Below are positions 45,071 to 54,200 of a stretch of 64,000 nucleotides of DNA, piece after piece. Within the stretch, counting starts at the first letter, position 1. Each line of letters begins with the position of its first letter. The notes beneath the pieces were generated by a model. It did no database searches and was not told the origin of the DNA. It was given only the letters and a program-made list of their open reading frames with translations. The DNA is from Liquorilactobacillus cacaonum DSM 21116. GTDB taxonomy: Bacteria > Bacillota > Bacilli > Lactobacillales > Lactobacillaceae. The position numbers were made by a program, and so were the translations under genes. Location of the stretch: the NCBI RefSeq assembly GCF_001436735.1, contig NZ_AYZE01000008.1:123011-187010 (forward strand), read 5' to 3'.

Positions 45071-47761
45071 CTAAAATTGATCTTCTAATAATTGTTTTAT
45101 TTCTTCTAAACTTGGCTGTCTAGGATTAGCTGGGGTACATTGATCGTTGTAGACCAAATCAATTAATTTTCCAAGTGATTTTTCGAAGTTCTCCTTTGTA
45201 ACACCATTAGCAGATAGTGTAGGCTTTACTTCTACTTCATTCATCAGTTCATTTATTTTCTTACAAAGAGCTTCAACTAGTTGCGCATCGTTATTACCCT
45301 CTAAGCCAATAAAACGTGCAATTTCAGCGTAATCTCTTTGCCCACGATAGACTTCATATCGTGGAAATGGTGTTCTTTTGACCTTACCAACAACACCATT
45401 AAAGCGAATCACATGCTGCATTGCAATAGAAATTGCTAACCCATGAGGTAATCCGAATTCTCCTCCTGTTTTGTGCGCCAGTGAGTGATTTATACCTAAA
45501 AATGCATTGGCAAAAGCCATTCCCGCTAAACAAGCTGCATAATGCATATTCTCTCGGGCTTTTTCTCCAGCTCTTGTTGGATTTTTTGAATCAAATTTGT
45601 ATGATAATGCTAAGTTCTCAAAAACTAATTTGATTGCCTGTAATGACCATGGGCGAGTGAAATCCGAAGCCATTACTGAAACGTAAGATTCAAGTGCATG
45701 TGATAACGTATCTAATCCTGACCATGCAACAGTTCTTTGCGGAACGGTCATCACAAATTCTGGATCCACAATTGCAATCTGTGGTGTTAATTCATAATCA
45801 GTCAACGGATATTTCACATGCGTTTTGTCATCCGTAATAACCGCATAAGGAGTAACTTCCGAGCCTGTTCCAGATGTCGTTGGAATTGTTATTAGTTGGG
45901 TATTTAATTGATGATGAAATTTGACAATTCTTTTTCTAATATCTATGAATTTTTGTTGTAAACGTGTAAACAATTCACTAACCTTTTCATAGCTATCTAA
46001 AAATCCATCTGGTTGATCAAGTGAATACTCATAAATAAATCGTGCGATTTTGGCAGCATCTAGTGCGGAGCCTCCTCCAAGTGCAATAATCGTATCTGGC
46101 TTAAATTGTCCCATTTGTTTTGCAATTTCAATTGTTTGCCCAAGTGTCGGATCGGGTTTTACAGTCCCGTAAATAGAGCTTTTAACCATTTTTTCACGTA
46201 ATGCAAGTTGTTCATAGATTTTATCAACAAATCCGAATTTAACCATTCCTGGGTCGGCCACAATAAATACTCGTTTTATATCCTCAACCTCATCTTGCAA
46301 ATACGAGATAGCATTTTTTTCATAGTAAATTTTTTCTGGCAAACGTACCCACTGTGGGCGATTTCGCCGCTTTGCAACAGTTTTAATATTCAATAAATCA
46401 TTTGTTGATAAATTATGCGACAATGAGTTTTTCCCCCATGAACCAGTGCCAAGCGTCAGACTAGGCCGTAATGCATCAGTATAAATATCGCCAATTCCAC
46501 CAATTGAATCCGGTTGATTTACCAAAATCCGAGCCGCCTTTGTCTGTTTTGCATATTCAGTAATGAATGGATCTGACTGCGAGCCAATTTGGATAGCTGC
46601 ATTATGACCAGCTCCTTGATAATCTAATAAAGCGGTCACAATTTTTATCCCTTCTTGGCGGGTATGTGCCTTGTAAACTGAAAGAAGTGGTGATAATTTC
46701 TCAGATGATAATTTTTCTCCAATGTTTTTGGCATCAAGTTCAAATAACATAACATCTTTATCATTAGGTAAAGAAATCCCCGCTTCTTTAGCAATCCATG
46801 AAGCCGATTTACCCGCCACAGGACCATTCACACCATGGTTATCATTAAAAACAAAATCAGCAACCTTTTGGTAATCCTTTTTAGGAACAACATAAGCTCC
46901 CTTATTTTCCATCTTCTCTAACCATTGGGTATATATAGCTTCTTCAACAACAACCGAGTTTTCAGTTGCACAAATCATTCCATTATCAAAACGCTTTGAT
47001 AACAATAAATCTTCCACTGCTCGATCTAAATCAGCTGTATGATCAACAAAAATTGCTCCATTACCTGCGCCAACCCCCATAGAAGGATTCCCTGATTTCA
47101 AAGCCGCATTCACCATCCCTGGCCCACCTGTTGCCAGTATCGAGGCAATTTTTGAATTACGAATTAAAGCTGTTGTGTTATCCAAGCTAGGAACTTCAAT
47201 CCATTGGACGATATCTTTGGGTGCCCCTGCAGCAACTGCAGCATCATACAATATTTTGGCTGCATGTGCTGAACATTTTTGTGCTTGTGGATGAAAAGCG
47301 AAAATGATAACATTCCGTGTTTTTAATGCCATTAAAGTTTTGAACATCGTCGTTGATGTAGGATTAGTAGTTGGTACAATTCCGGCTAAGACTCCAAGTG
47401 GTGCGGCAATTCTAACTTGTCCCGCAACTTTATCCTCATTTATCACACCAACTGTTTTTTCATTTTTTATTAAATTGTAAATATTTTCAGTTGCAAAACG
47501 ATTTTTTGTGTCTTTGTCTTCAACGACTCCTCTTTTTGTCTCAATAACTGCTTCATGTGCTAATTCTAGTGCCGCTTCAGAACCAGCAAGTGCTGCTGCT
47601 GCAACAATTCGGTCAACTTCGGCTTGCGAATACGTCGAATACAACTCCTCAGCAATTAAAGCCCTTTCAACCAAATTTTTTGTATATACTTCAGCTTGTT
47701 CATAGTGCTCTGCTTTTTCTTCAGGAGATACCGTCTTTTTCATTTTCTTTGTCATTGTCAT
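45071..47761 (-). CDS. adhE: Bifunctional acetaldehyde-CoA/alcohol dehydrogenase
   Basis: Reduces acetyl-CoA to ethanol in two NADH-dependent steps, regenerating NAD+ in fermentation. The 896 aa comprise an aldehyde dehydrogenase domain, with the catalytic Cys in DNGMICATENSVV, and an iron-type alcohol dehydrogenase domain: IALGGGSALDAAK, PTTSGTGSEVTP and the metal-binding HSLAHKTGGEFGLPHG. AAGGAGG precedes the ATG. Three Rex-like operators lie in the 251-bp spacer with ackA, so induction at high NADH is expected. No truncation is seen. Confidence 0.96.
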   Translation of the reverse strand: MTMTKKMKKTVSPEEKAEHYEQAEVYTKNLVERALIAEELYSTYSQAEVDRIVAAAALAGSEAALELAHEAVIETKRGVVEDKDTKNRFATENIYNLIKNEKTVGVINEDKVAGQVRIAAPLGVLAGIVPTTNPTSTTMFKTLMALKTRNVIIFAFHPQAQKCSAHAAKILYDAAVAAGAPKDIVQWIEVPSLDNTTALIRNSKIASILATGGPGMVNAALKSGNPSMGVGAGNGAIFVDHTADLDRAVEDLLLSKRFDNGMICATENSVVVEEAIYTQWLEKMENKGAYVVPKKDYQKVADFVFNDNHGVNGPVAGKSASWIAKEAGISLPNDKDVMLFELDAKNIGEKLSSEKLSPLLSVYKAHTRQEGIKIVTALLDYQGAGHNAAIQIGSQSDPFITEYAKQTKAARILVNQPDSIGGIGDIYTDALRPSLTLGTGSWGKNSLSHNLSTNDLLNIKTVAKRRNRPQWVRLPEKIYYEKNAISYLQDEVEDIKRVFIVADPGMVKFGFVDKIYEQLALREKMVKSSIYGTVKPDPTLGQTIEIAKQMGQFKPDTIIALGGGSALDAAKIARFIYEYSLDQPDGFLDSYEKVSELFTRLQQKFIDIRKRIVKFHHQLNTQLITIPTTSGTGSEVTPYAVITDDKTHVKYPLTDYELTPQIAIVDPEFVMTVPQRTVAWSGLDTLSHALESYVSVMASDFTRPWSLQAIKLVFENLALSYKFDSKNPTRAGEKARENMHYAACLAGMAFANAFLGINHSLAHKTGGEFGLPHGLAISIAMQHVIRFNGVVGKVKRTPFPRYEVYRGQRDYAEIARFIGLEGNNDAQLVEALCKKINELMNEVEVKPTLSANGVTKENFEKSLGKLIDLVYNDQCTPANPRQPSLEEIKQLLEDQF

Positions 47762-47789
47762 GCGAAAATCCTCCTTAAATAAAAAATAA

Positions 47790-47995
47790 TTGTGAAATAA
47801 ATCACTAAATATATTACAAGGATATCCTACTCTTTTATATTGTGAAATTCAACACTTATACAAAAAAATAACTTATAACTCCAAACATCCACAATATTCC
47901 TCAATAATTACCTATAAACCACAGACACTATTGGTCAAAAATATAATTGACTTTTTTTGATTTGATGTTAGTCTATATTGTGAAATAAAACACAT
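47790..47995. promoter_or_regulatory. Three Rex-like operators shared by adhE and ackA
   Basis: TTGTGAAATAAATCACTA (47790-47807), TTGTGAAATTCAACACTT (47840-47857) and TTGTGAAATAAAACACAT (47978-47995) all match the Rex consensus TTGTGAAATAATTCACAA well, with the left half invariant. Two lie near adhE, one 18 bp before ackA. The NADH-sensing repressor Rex is not encoded in this window. Confidence 0.8.
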
Positions 47996-48012
47996 AAAAA
48001 AGAAGTGATCTT

Positions 48013-49224
48013 ATGGAAAAAATTTTGTCAATTAATTCTGGAAGTTCTTCGCTAAAAATCAGCCTATTTTCCATGCCTACTGAAACTTGCCTCGCAAGAA
48101 TACTCATTGATTACTCGAATCCAGTTAGCACAAACATGATTATCAGCTTACCTGGTAGCGAACCAATTCCATACACATATACTATGAAATCAACACCTGT
48201 AGCTCTCGTAATTTCATTACTAAAAAAATATAATGTCATCAAAAATCCTAAAGAGATTGTGGGAATCGGCCATCGAATTGTTGCTGGGGGAGAAATATTC
48301 AAAAAGTCTATTACATTAACTCCAGATATGCTTATACAGCTACAAAGCATTCATGATTTAGCGCCTTTGCACAATCCTGCAAATATAGCAGGAATTCAAG
48401 ATGCAATGAACCTACTACCGGATTGCCCACAAGTTGCAGTCTTTGATACATCCTTTTTTAGTGATTTACCTCCTGAAAATTATTTGTATGCCTTGCCCTT
48501 AGATTTCTATCGCGATTATCACATCAGAAAATATGGGGCACATGGTACTAGCCATCGTTTTGTTGCACAACAAGCAGCCTCCTTACTTGGGTATTCCTTA
48601 TCAAGTTTAAAGTTAATTACCCTTCATCTAGGATCAGGTGCATCAATTGCCGCAATTAGGTATGGTAAAAGTATTGATATTTCTATGGGCTTTTCTCCTT
48701 TAACTGGATTATTGATGGGAACACGTTGTGGTGATATCGATCCTTCTGCATTAGCCTTTTTAATTAAAAACCAAGCATTCTCCAGTATCGATGATTGTAT
48801 GGAAACTTTAAATAAAAAATCTGGTTTACTTGGCATATCAGGTATTAGTTCAGATATTCGAAAAATTGAGGCACATATAGAAGATAATCATCAAGCCAAA
48901 CTAGCAATTAATATGTTTGTCAAAAAAATTTGTGATTATCTTGGAGCATATTGGTTAGAATTGGGGGGTGCTGATGCACTTGTATTCACTGGAGGCATTG
49001 GGGAAAATGATTGCTATATTCGAAAATTGATTTGCCAAAAATTAACTTGTCTAGGAATTGGTATTAATTCAGCTAATAATAAAAATCAAGAAGCTCCATT
49101 TGATTTTGCTAATTACAACAGTAAAGCTCGATTACTAGTTATTCCTACAAATGAAGAATTGATGATTGCCCGTGACACCTATGAACTGATAAGGCGAAAA
49201 GAAGATGTTATGGATACCGTATGA
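48013..49224 (+). CDS. ackA: Acetate kinase
   Basis: Interconverts acetyl phosphate plus ADP with acetate plus ATP. The 403-aa protein has the signatures ILSINSGSSSLK at the start, VAVFDTSFF, YGAHGTSHRF and LGSGAS, and the ATP-site GGIGEND near residue 330. AAGAAGTG precedes the ATG. It is divergent from adhE and shares Rex-like operators, coupling the acetate and ethanol branches. Its 3' end lies 30 bp from the distal end of the CRISPR array, with no terminator visible between. Confidence 0.94.
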   Translation: MEKILSINSGSSSLKISLFSMPTETCLARILIDYSNPVSTNMIISLPGSEPIPYTYTMKSTPVALVISLLKKYNVIKNPKEIVGIGHRIVAGGEIFKKSITLTPDMLIQLQSIHDLAPLHNPANIAGIQDAMNLLPDCPQVAVFDTSFFSDLPPENYLYALPLDFYRDYHIRKYGAHGTSHRFVAQQAASLLGYSLSSLKLITLHLGSGASIAAIRYGKSIDISMGFSPLTGLLMGTRCGDIDPSALAFLIKNQAFSSIDDCMETLNKKSGLLGISGISSDIRKIEAHIEDNHQAKLAINMFVKKICDYLGAYWLELGGADALVFTGGIGENDCYIRKLICQKLTCLGIGINSANNKNQEAPFDFANYNSKARLLVIPTNEELMIARDTYELIRRKEDVMDTV

Positions 49225-49254
49225 TTTTTCTATTCTTATATTCCTATAGACCCT

Positions 49255-51667
49255 GTTTTACTGATAGGAAAATGTTGAGAGTACAAAAACCACTGAACCG
49301 CAATTCTACAAGTTGGCAATGTTTTACTGATAGGAAAATGTTGAGAGTACAAAAACCACTCAAAAGCTCACCATTATTTTTATCATGTTTTACTGATAGG
49401 AAAATGTTGAGAGTACAAAAACCGAGCTTATCAATCCATTCTTCTTTGAACCGTTTTACTGATAGGAAAATGTTGAGAGTACAAAAACCATAAAGTGAAT
49501 TCGAATTGCCCTCTTTTCGTTTTACTGATAGGAAAATGTTGAGAGTACAAAAACTACCTGTAAAATAAATGAAGCCATTATTTTGTTTTACTGATAGGAA
49601 AATGTTGAGAGTACAAAAACGAGCAATGGACCAAAATGAGGTCAAAATTGGTTTTACTGATAGGAAAATGTTGAGAGTACAAAAACTATCCAACTTGGCA
49701 TACTATCATTTTACGAGTTTTACTGATAGGAAAATGTTGAGAGTACAAAAACTACAGCTATGATCTAAATGAAGTTAAAAATGTTTTACTGATAGGAAAA
49801 TGTTGAGAGTACAAAAACAAGATGAAAAGACGCAAATTGCCAAAGCAGGTTTTACTGATAGGAAAATGTTGAGAGTACAAAAACAGTCCACGTGGTGCAT
49901 ATGTCCTTCCAAAAGTTTTACTGATAGGAAAATGTTGAGAGTACAAAAACTAGCGACGGAAGTGTATATACTATTCATTCGGTTTTACTGATAGGAAAAT
50001 GTTGAGAGTACAAAAACTCTGCAGCTGCAATTGAAATAGGATTACCAGTTTTACTGATAGGAAAATGTTGAGAGTACAAAAACTATACCTACTGTTCAAA
50101 TCATCAATTCTGTGTTTTACTGATAGGAAAATGTTGAGAGTACAAAAACATAAGTTAAAGTTGACTAACATATTCTCAAGTTTTACTGATAGGAAAATGT
50201 TGAGAGTACAAAAACAGACATAAAGAGAACGACTTGCTTTATTACGTTTTACTGATAGGAAAATGTTGAGAGTACAAAAACTTATGGTAACATTAATACT
50301 ATCATGTTTTAGTTTTACTGATAGGAAAATGTTGAGAGTACAAAAACTTTAAAACGGGAACTAAAGCTTCGTATGCTGTTTTACTGATAGGAAAATGTTG
50401 AGAGTACAAAAACATAAACAAATCAAGTTAGACAAGCAGTTATGTTTTACTGATAGGAAAATGTTGAGAGTACAAAAACTAGGATTGGTGTCGGGATAAT
50501 CTGCTGTGTGTTTTACTGATAGGAAAATGTTGAGAGTACAAAAACACACACGTCATCAGATTTTAAGGTTCTCATGTTTTACTGATAGGAAAATGTTGAG
50601 AGTACAAAAACTAAACTGTCTTGGCTGAAACAATATTCCCAGTTTTACTGATAGGAAAATGTTGAGAGTACAAAAACGGACTGCAATATAATTATTAACA
50701 TCTTTTTGTTTTACTGATAGGAAAATGTTGAGAGTACAAAAACAATTGGTCGGGTGGAGTTTTGCTTAAAAGCGTTTTACTGATAGGAAAATGTTGAGAG
50801 TACAAAAACGGTCAAAAGAATCATCTAAAACAGCAGCATGTTTTACTGATAGGAAAATGTTGAGAGTACAAAAACTGGCTGATAGAATGGAAATTTGAGC
50901 TTTTAGTTTTACTGATAGGAAAATGTTGAGAGTACAAAAACCGACACGCACTAAAAACAAATGAAGTCACTGTTTTACTGATAGGAAAATGTTGAGAGTA
51001 CAAAAACGGTACTATTAAATTTTTGAACGGCATCTGAGTTTTACTGATAGGAAAATGTTGAGAGTACAAAAACGTGTCAAGAGAAACTGAATATATCTTG
51101 AAGGTTTTACTGATAGGAAAATGTTGAGAGTACAAAAACACTCATTATCCTTCAAAAATGTATACCACAGTTTTACTGATAGGAAAATGTTGAGAGTACA
51201 AAAACATATTATCTCATGCTTAAAATTATGGATATGTTTTACTGATAGGAAAATGTTGAGAGTACAAAAACACAAACTGGAGAAACGACCAAACAACATC
51301 AGTTTTACTGATAGGAAAATGTTGAGAGTACAAAAACAAGTTATTAATGAAGCCAAAAATATAAGTGGTTTTACTGATAGGAAAATGTTGAGAGTACAAA
51401 AACAGTATGATGATGTTTATGTTAAAGAGTTAAGTTTTACTGATAGGAAAATGTTGAGAGTACAAAAACTAGGGTCTGTCGTAGACATATAATTAGTAGG
51501 TTTTACTGATAGGAAAATGTTGAGAGTACAAAAACACCTGAGACTTGGATTAAGTCTAACCCATTGTTTTACTGATAGGAAAATGTTGAGAGTACAAAAA
51601 CTAACAACATATAGATTATTTCCATCATCAAGTTTTACTGATAGGAAAATGTTGAGAGTACAAAAAC
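49255..51667 (-). CRISPR. Type II-A CRISPR array, 37 repeats and 36 spacers
   Basis: Repeats are 36 bp (plus strand from GTTTTACTGATAGGAAAATG to GTACAAAAAC). In the crRNA sense they begin GTTTTTGTACTCTCAA, as in S. thermophilus CRISPR1. All copies I checked, including both ends, are identical. Spacers are 30 nt, except one of 31 nt (49951-49981). Repeat starts step by 66 bp from 49255 to 51632. The tracrRNA anti-repeat shows that the array is read on the minus strand, away from csn2. The newest spacers are therefore at the high-coordinate end. Apparent reading frames here are repeat artefacts. Confidence 0.98.
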
Positions 51668-51750
51668 CTCAAATCAAGAAATACTCGAATCTACTTTGCA
51701 GGAGGCTGGCCTTGAACATTCTTATAAATTCGTCAATCCTAAGATTCCAA
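51668..51750 (-). promoter_or_regulatory. CRISPR leader with ATTTGAG anchor and array promoter
   Basis: The minus-strand leader ends GATTTGAG directly at the first repeat (51668-51675). This is the leader-anchoring motif ATTTGAG known from streptococcal type II-A systems, where it directs spacer insertion. A promoter is likely: -35 TTGGAA (51745-51750) and -10 TATAAG (51721-51726), 18 bp apart, overlapping the csn2 stop codon. The leader beyond csn2 is only 71 bp. Confidence 0.75.
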
Positions 51751-52770
51751 ATAGGCTCGCTCAGCATCTGTTAATTCTTTTACTTGGGAATTGAATTTCA
51801 AACTGCTAAACCCCAAAATATCATTAATTACTTTTAACAATACTATATATTCATATGATTTTCCAGTGGCATTGATATCATTACCGATGCAAGATATAAT
51901 TTCAAAAAAAGCGCTGCAGAGTTCTTCATCCGTCATCCTTAACGTTGCTGGATAATGATTCATGACGCTACTCTTAAAATTTTCAAACTCTGGCATTTGG
52001 CATACTTCATTCGTTAAAATCACTGTATTTGGAATATCTTCTAAGTCATAATTTAAGTTGAGTGACTCTTCACCAACTATAAATATGTGAAGTAAACCCG
52101 TATCATCAGCCATCTTAGTCAATCCATCTATTAAAACTTGTGAGCTTTCCAAAGAAAGAAAACTCGCTATATTAATTAAAACTACCCATGTCTCTTTCAA
52201 ATCTCTCGCTAATTTATCTTTCAGCAAAAGTAGGTATTCATCTATCAATTCATTAGCATCCATCATCTCCAAAGGAAATTCATGACTTTGATCAACATAT
52301 GATAAAAACATGTTATTTTTCATTAGCTCAGCGTATGTTAGCTCTGCAACATTTGAAGAAATATTATCTGATATCTTACCCAGTTTTTCATTAAATATAA
52401 GTTCGATTTTTAATAAATGATCTTCAATCTTTGACAATTCCCTATTTATTTCAACATTTTCAGACATTGCAGAAAGAAAATCTGTCATCAAACTTAGCTT
52501 ATCAAAACTAACTTCATTATAAATGGAAGAACTATCTTGTAGAAAATGAATATCAATTGATCCAGGCTTAAGTAATTGCTCGTCACGATATATTTCTATT
52601 CCATTTTCACCATATACCAACTCTTCTAGCTCATTCAAATTCTTTTTGTTACTAAATCGCTTTAAGCTGCGCACCAATTCATGTGCCAATTTTTGATTAT
52701 GACCATAGAAAAATAACCTTTGAGACTCATCAAACTCAATAAACTGGTTGTCTTCAATTTCAATCTTCAT
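51739..52770 (-). CDS. csn2: Csn2, long (CRISPR1/St) variant
   Basis: Adaptation protein that in type II-A systems forms a ring on double-stranded DNA ends and works with Cas1-Cas2 and Cas9. At 343 aa it matches the long Csn2 class of S. thermophilus CRISPR1 rather than the 220-aa short class. A long helical middle (about 85-150) separates the N-terminal strand region from an ATPase-like half (WVVLINIASFLSL, then HIFIVGE). Its ATG overlaps the cas2 stop (ATGA). Identity rests on size, position and this layout. Confidence 0.85.
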   Translation of the reverse strand: MKIEIEDNQFIEFDESQRLFFYGHNQKLAHELVRSLKRFSNKKNLNELEELVYGENGIEIYRDEQLLKPGSIDIHFLQDSSSIYNEVSFDKLSLMTDFLSAMSENVEINRELSKIEDHLLKIELIFNEKLGKISDNISSNVAELTYAELMKNNMFLSYVDQSHEFPLEMMDANELIDEYLLLLKDKLARDLKETWVVLINIASFLSLESSQVLIDGLTKMADDTGLLHIFIVGEESLNLNYDLEDIPNTVILTNEVCQMPEFENFKSSVMNHYPATLRMTDEELCSAFFEIISCIGNDINATGKSYEYIVLLKVINDILGFSSLKFNSQVKELTDAERAYLES

Positions 52771-53087
52771 ATAATCACCATTTTGTTATTCCCAATAACG
52801 ACTTCTTGCGGAGATTTTTCTCCCGTCAAAAACCTTCGTTCTTCAAATTGCTTTTCAGAGACATACATTAATTCAACCAACCCATTTTCTGGAGTTACTC
52901 TTTTAAGTTGCTCTTCATATTTACTCAATTGACTTCTATTGGGTAATGTGCGGACATATACAGACTCTTGTATCATTATAAATCCTAGTTCAATAAGTCG
53001 TTTTCGAAATATCCGATAATGACGCAACTCTGTCTTTGAAACCATTGGCAGATCAAAAAAACACATTAATCGCAATTTATTGTACAC
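52767..53087 (-). CDS. cas2: CRISPR-associated Cas2
   Basis: Small ferredoxin-fold protein that bridges two Cas1 dimers in the integration complex. The 106-aa length, the LMCFFDLPMV first strand with its conserved Asp and FRKRLIELGFIMIQESVYVR are characteristic of type II-A Cas2. It overlaps cas1 by 11 bp and csn2 by 4 bp, so all three are translated together. Confidence 0.95.
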   Translation of the reverse strand: MYNKLRLMCFFDLPMVSKTELRHYRIFRKRLIELGFIMIQESVYVRTLPNRSQLSKYEEQLKRVTPENGLVELMYVSEKQFEERRFLTGEKSPQEVVIGNNKMVII

Positions 53088-53985
53088 CTCTCATTCCCTC
53101 CAATGTTATCGCCAATAATTCTTTATCTCTACCATACTGCATTAATTTAATAAAAGAATTCACATAATCAAGCATCACTATATCGATCGTCGTCTTTCGA
53201 CCTTTATGGCTGTATGATTGATTCATAAAGTTTATCAAATCACAGCGCATCTCCCAACTAAGATACTTTTTATATTTTGGCAAAAGTTTATCTACAATGT
53301 ACCAATCCATTAATGGACGAAAGGGTTCCATTAAATCATCAACTAAATTAAATGAATTAAACTCATTACGATGAAAGACTCCAAGTGTTGGTATTAATCC
53401 CAGACTGGTAACCAAACGCGCCATGTATGCACGAATAATTGTGTAACCGTAGTTCATTGCATCATTTTGAAGACAATCTTGTTCACGTGTAAAATCTTGC
53501 CCGTATAAACTGTTAAAATATACTTTGGCACAGTGCCCCTCACGATTAGTTATATCGGCAAACTGAATATTAGCAATTAACTCTTCCATCTTGTTGATTC
53601 GTTCTTTTTCAAGATTACAAGCGATTAATACATCCTTCTGATTGATCATCTTCTGACTAATAATTCTTGTCCATGCTTCTTTTCGCAAAACTTCATCCCA
53701 TGAAATTTGTTCAAGATTTCTTTTGGCAGTTCGATGATATTGACCAAATCCCATATAAACTCCGCACGGCACGTATTTATTATCACACACAATTACTGCG
53801 ATATTGTACTGTGCAAATTTCGCTAATAATCTAGTTGTTAACGTCAATATTTTTCCTTCCAACGTAACAGTAGCAATATCCGAGAGCGGTACTATATATT
53901 TTTGTCCTGCCTTTTCAATTTGTAGATTATCTAATTTCAATCTTAAATAATCACCATCTTTAACCATGATATTTCTCCAAGTCAT
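53077..53985 (-). CDS. cas1: CRISPR-associated Cas1 integrase
   Basis: Metal-dependent integrase that inserts new spacers. The 302-aa protein keeps the three catalytic residues: Glu149 (NREGHCAKVYF), His205 (GVFHRNEFN) and Glu220 (LVDDLMEPFRP). AAAGGAGAC precedes the ATG. The tracrRNA gene occupies the spacer between it and cas9. With intact cas2, csn2 and leader, acquisition is probably functional. Confidence 0.97.
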   Translation of the reverse strand: MTWRNIMVKDGDYLRLKLDNLQIEKAGQKYIVPLSDIATVTLEGKILTLTTRLLAKFAQYNIAVIVCDNKYVPCGVYMGFGQYHRTAKRNLEQISWDEVLRKEAWTRIISQKMINQKDVLIACNLEKERINKMEELIANIQFADITNREGHCAKVYFNSLYGQDFTREQDCLQNDAMNYGYTIIRAYMARLVTSLGLIPTLGVFHRNEFNSFNLVDDLMEPFRPLMDWYIVDKLLPKYKKYLSWEMRCDLINFMNQSYSHKGRKTTIDIVMLDYVNSFIKLMQYGRDKELLAITLEGMRGVQ

Positions 53986-54015
53986 TATGTCTCCTTTCAG
54001 TATTATAAATTTTTG

Positions 54016-54106
54016 TATACAAAAAAACTGCCATAAAGGCAGTCATTTCGGCATAAAGCCTTATCTTTGTAGATTCTCAATCATTTTCCTATCAATAAAA
54101 CGATTG
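54016..54106 (-). ncRNA. tracrRNA
   Basis: On the minus strand an anti-repeat (54072-54101, from GTTTTATTGATAGGAAAATG to TTGAGAATC) is nearly identical to the array's plus-strand repeat, so it pairs with the crRNA. It is followed by ACAAAGATAAGGCTT, ATGCCGAAAT and a CTGCC/GGCAG terminator stem with seven T. The order of bulge, nexus (AAGGCTTTATGCCG) and terminator matches the St1Cas9 tracrRNA. A -10-like TATAAT lies upstream near 54167-54172. The 5' end is not defined. Confidence 0.9.
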
Positions 54107-54200
54107 AACAATACACTCCGTCGAGTGCAGCAGTCCGTCGACTACATTGATAGTTTAACATCATTATTATACTTTTACAACTATTTAAAAATATTTTTTT

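Noticed and set aside
49255..51667. Array transcription on the plus strand, away from ackA
   Set aside because: The tracrRNA anti-repeat pairs only with the minus-strand repeat RNA, and the ATTTGAG leader end is on the csn2 side.
49255..51667. Self-targeting spacers against this window
   Set aside because: I compared only a few spacers by eye and saw no match; a proper search was not possible, so I make no claim either way.
49221..51774. Many overlapping reading frames with repeated FTDRKMLRVQK or FCTLNIFLSVK blocks
   Set aside because: They are translations of the CRISPR repeats in several frames on both strands; they are not repeat proteins.
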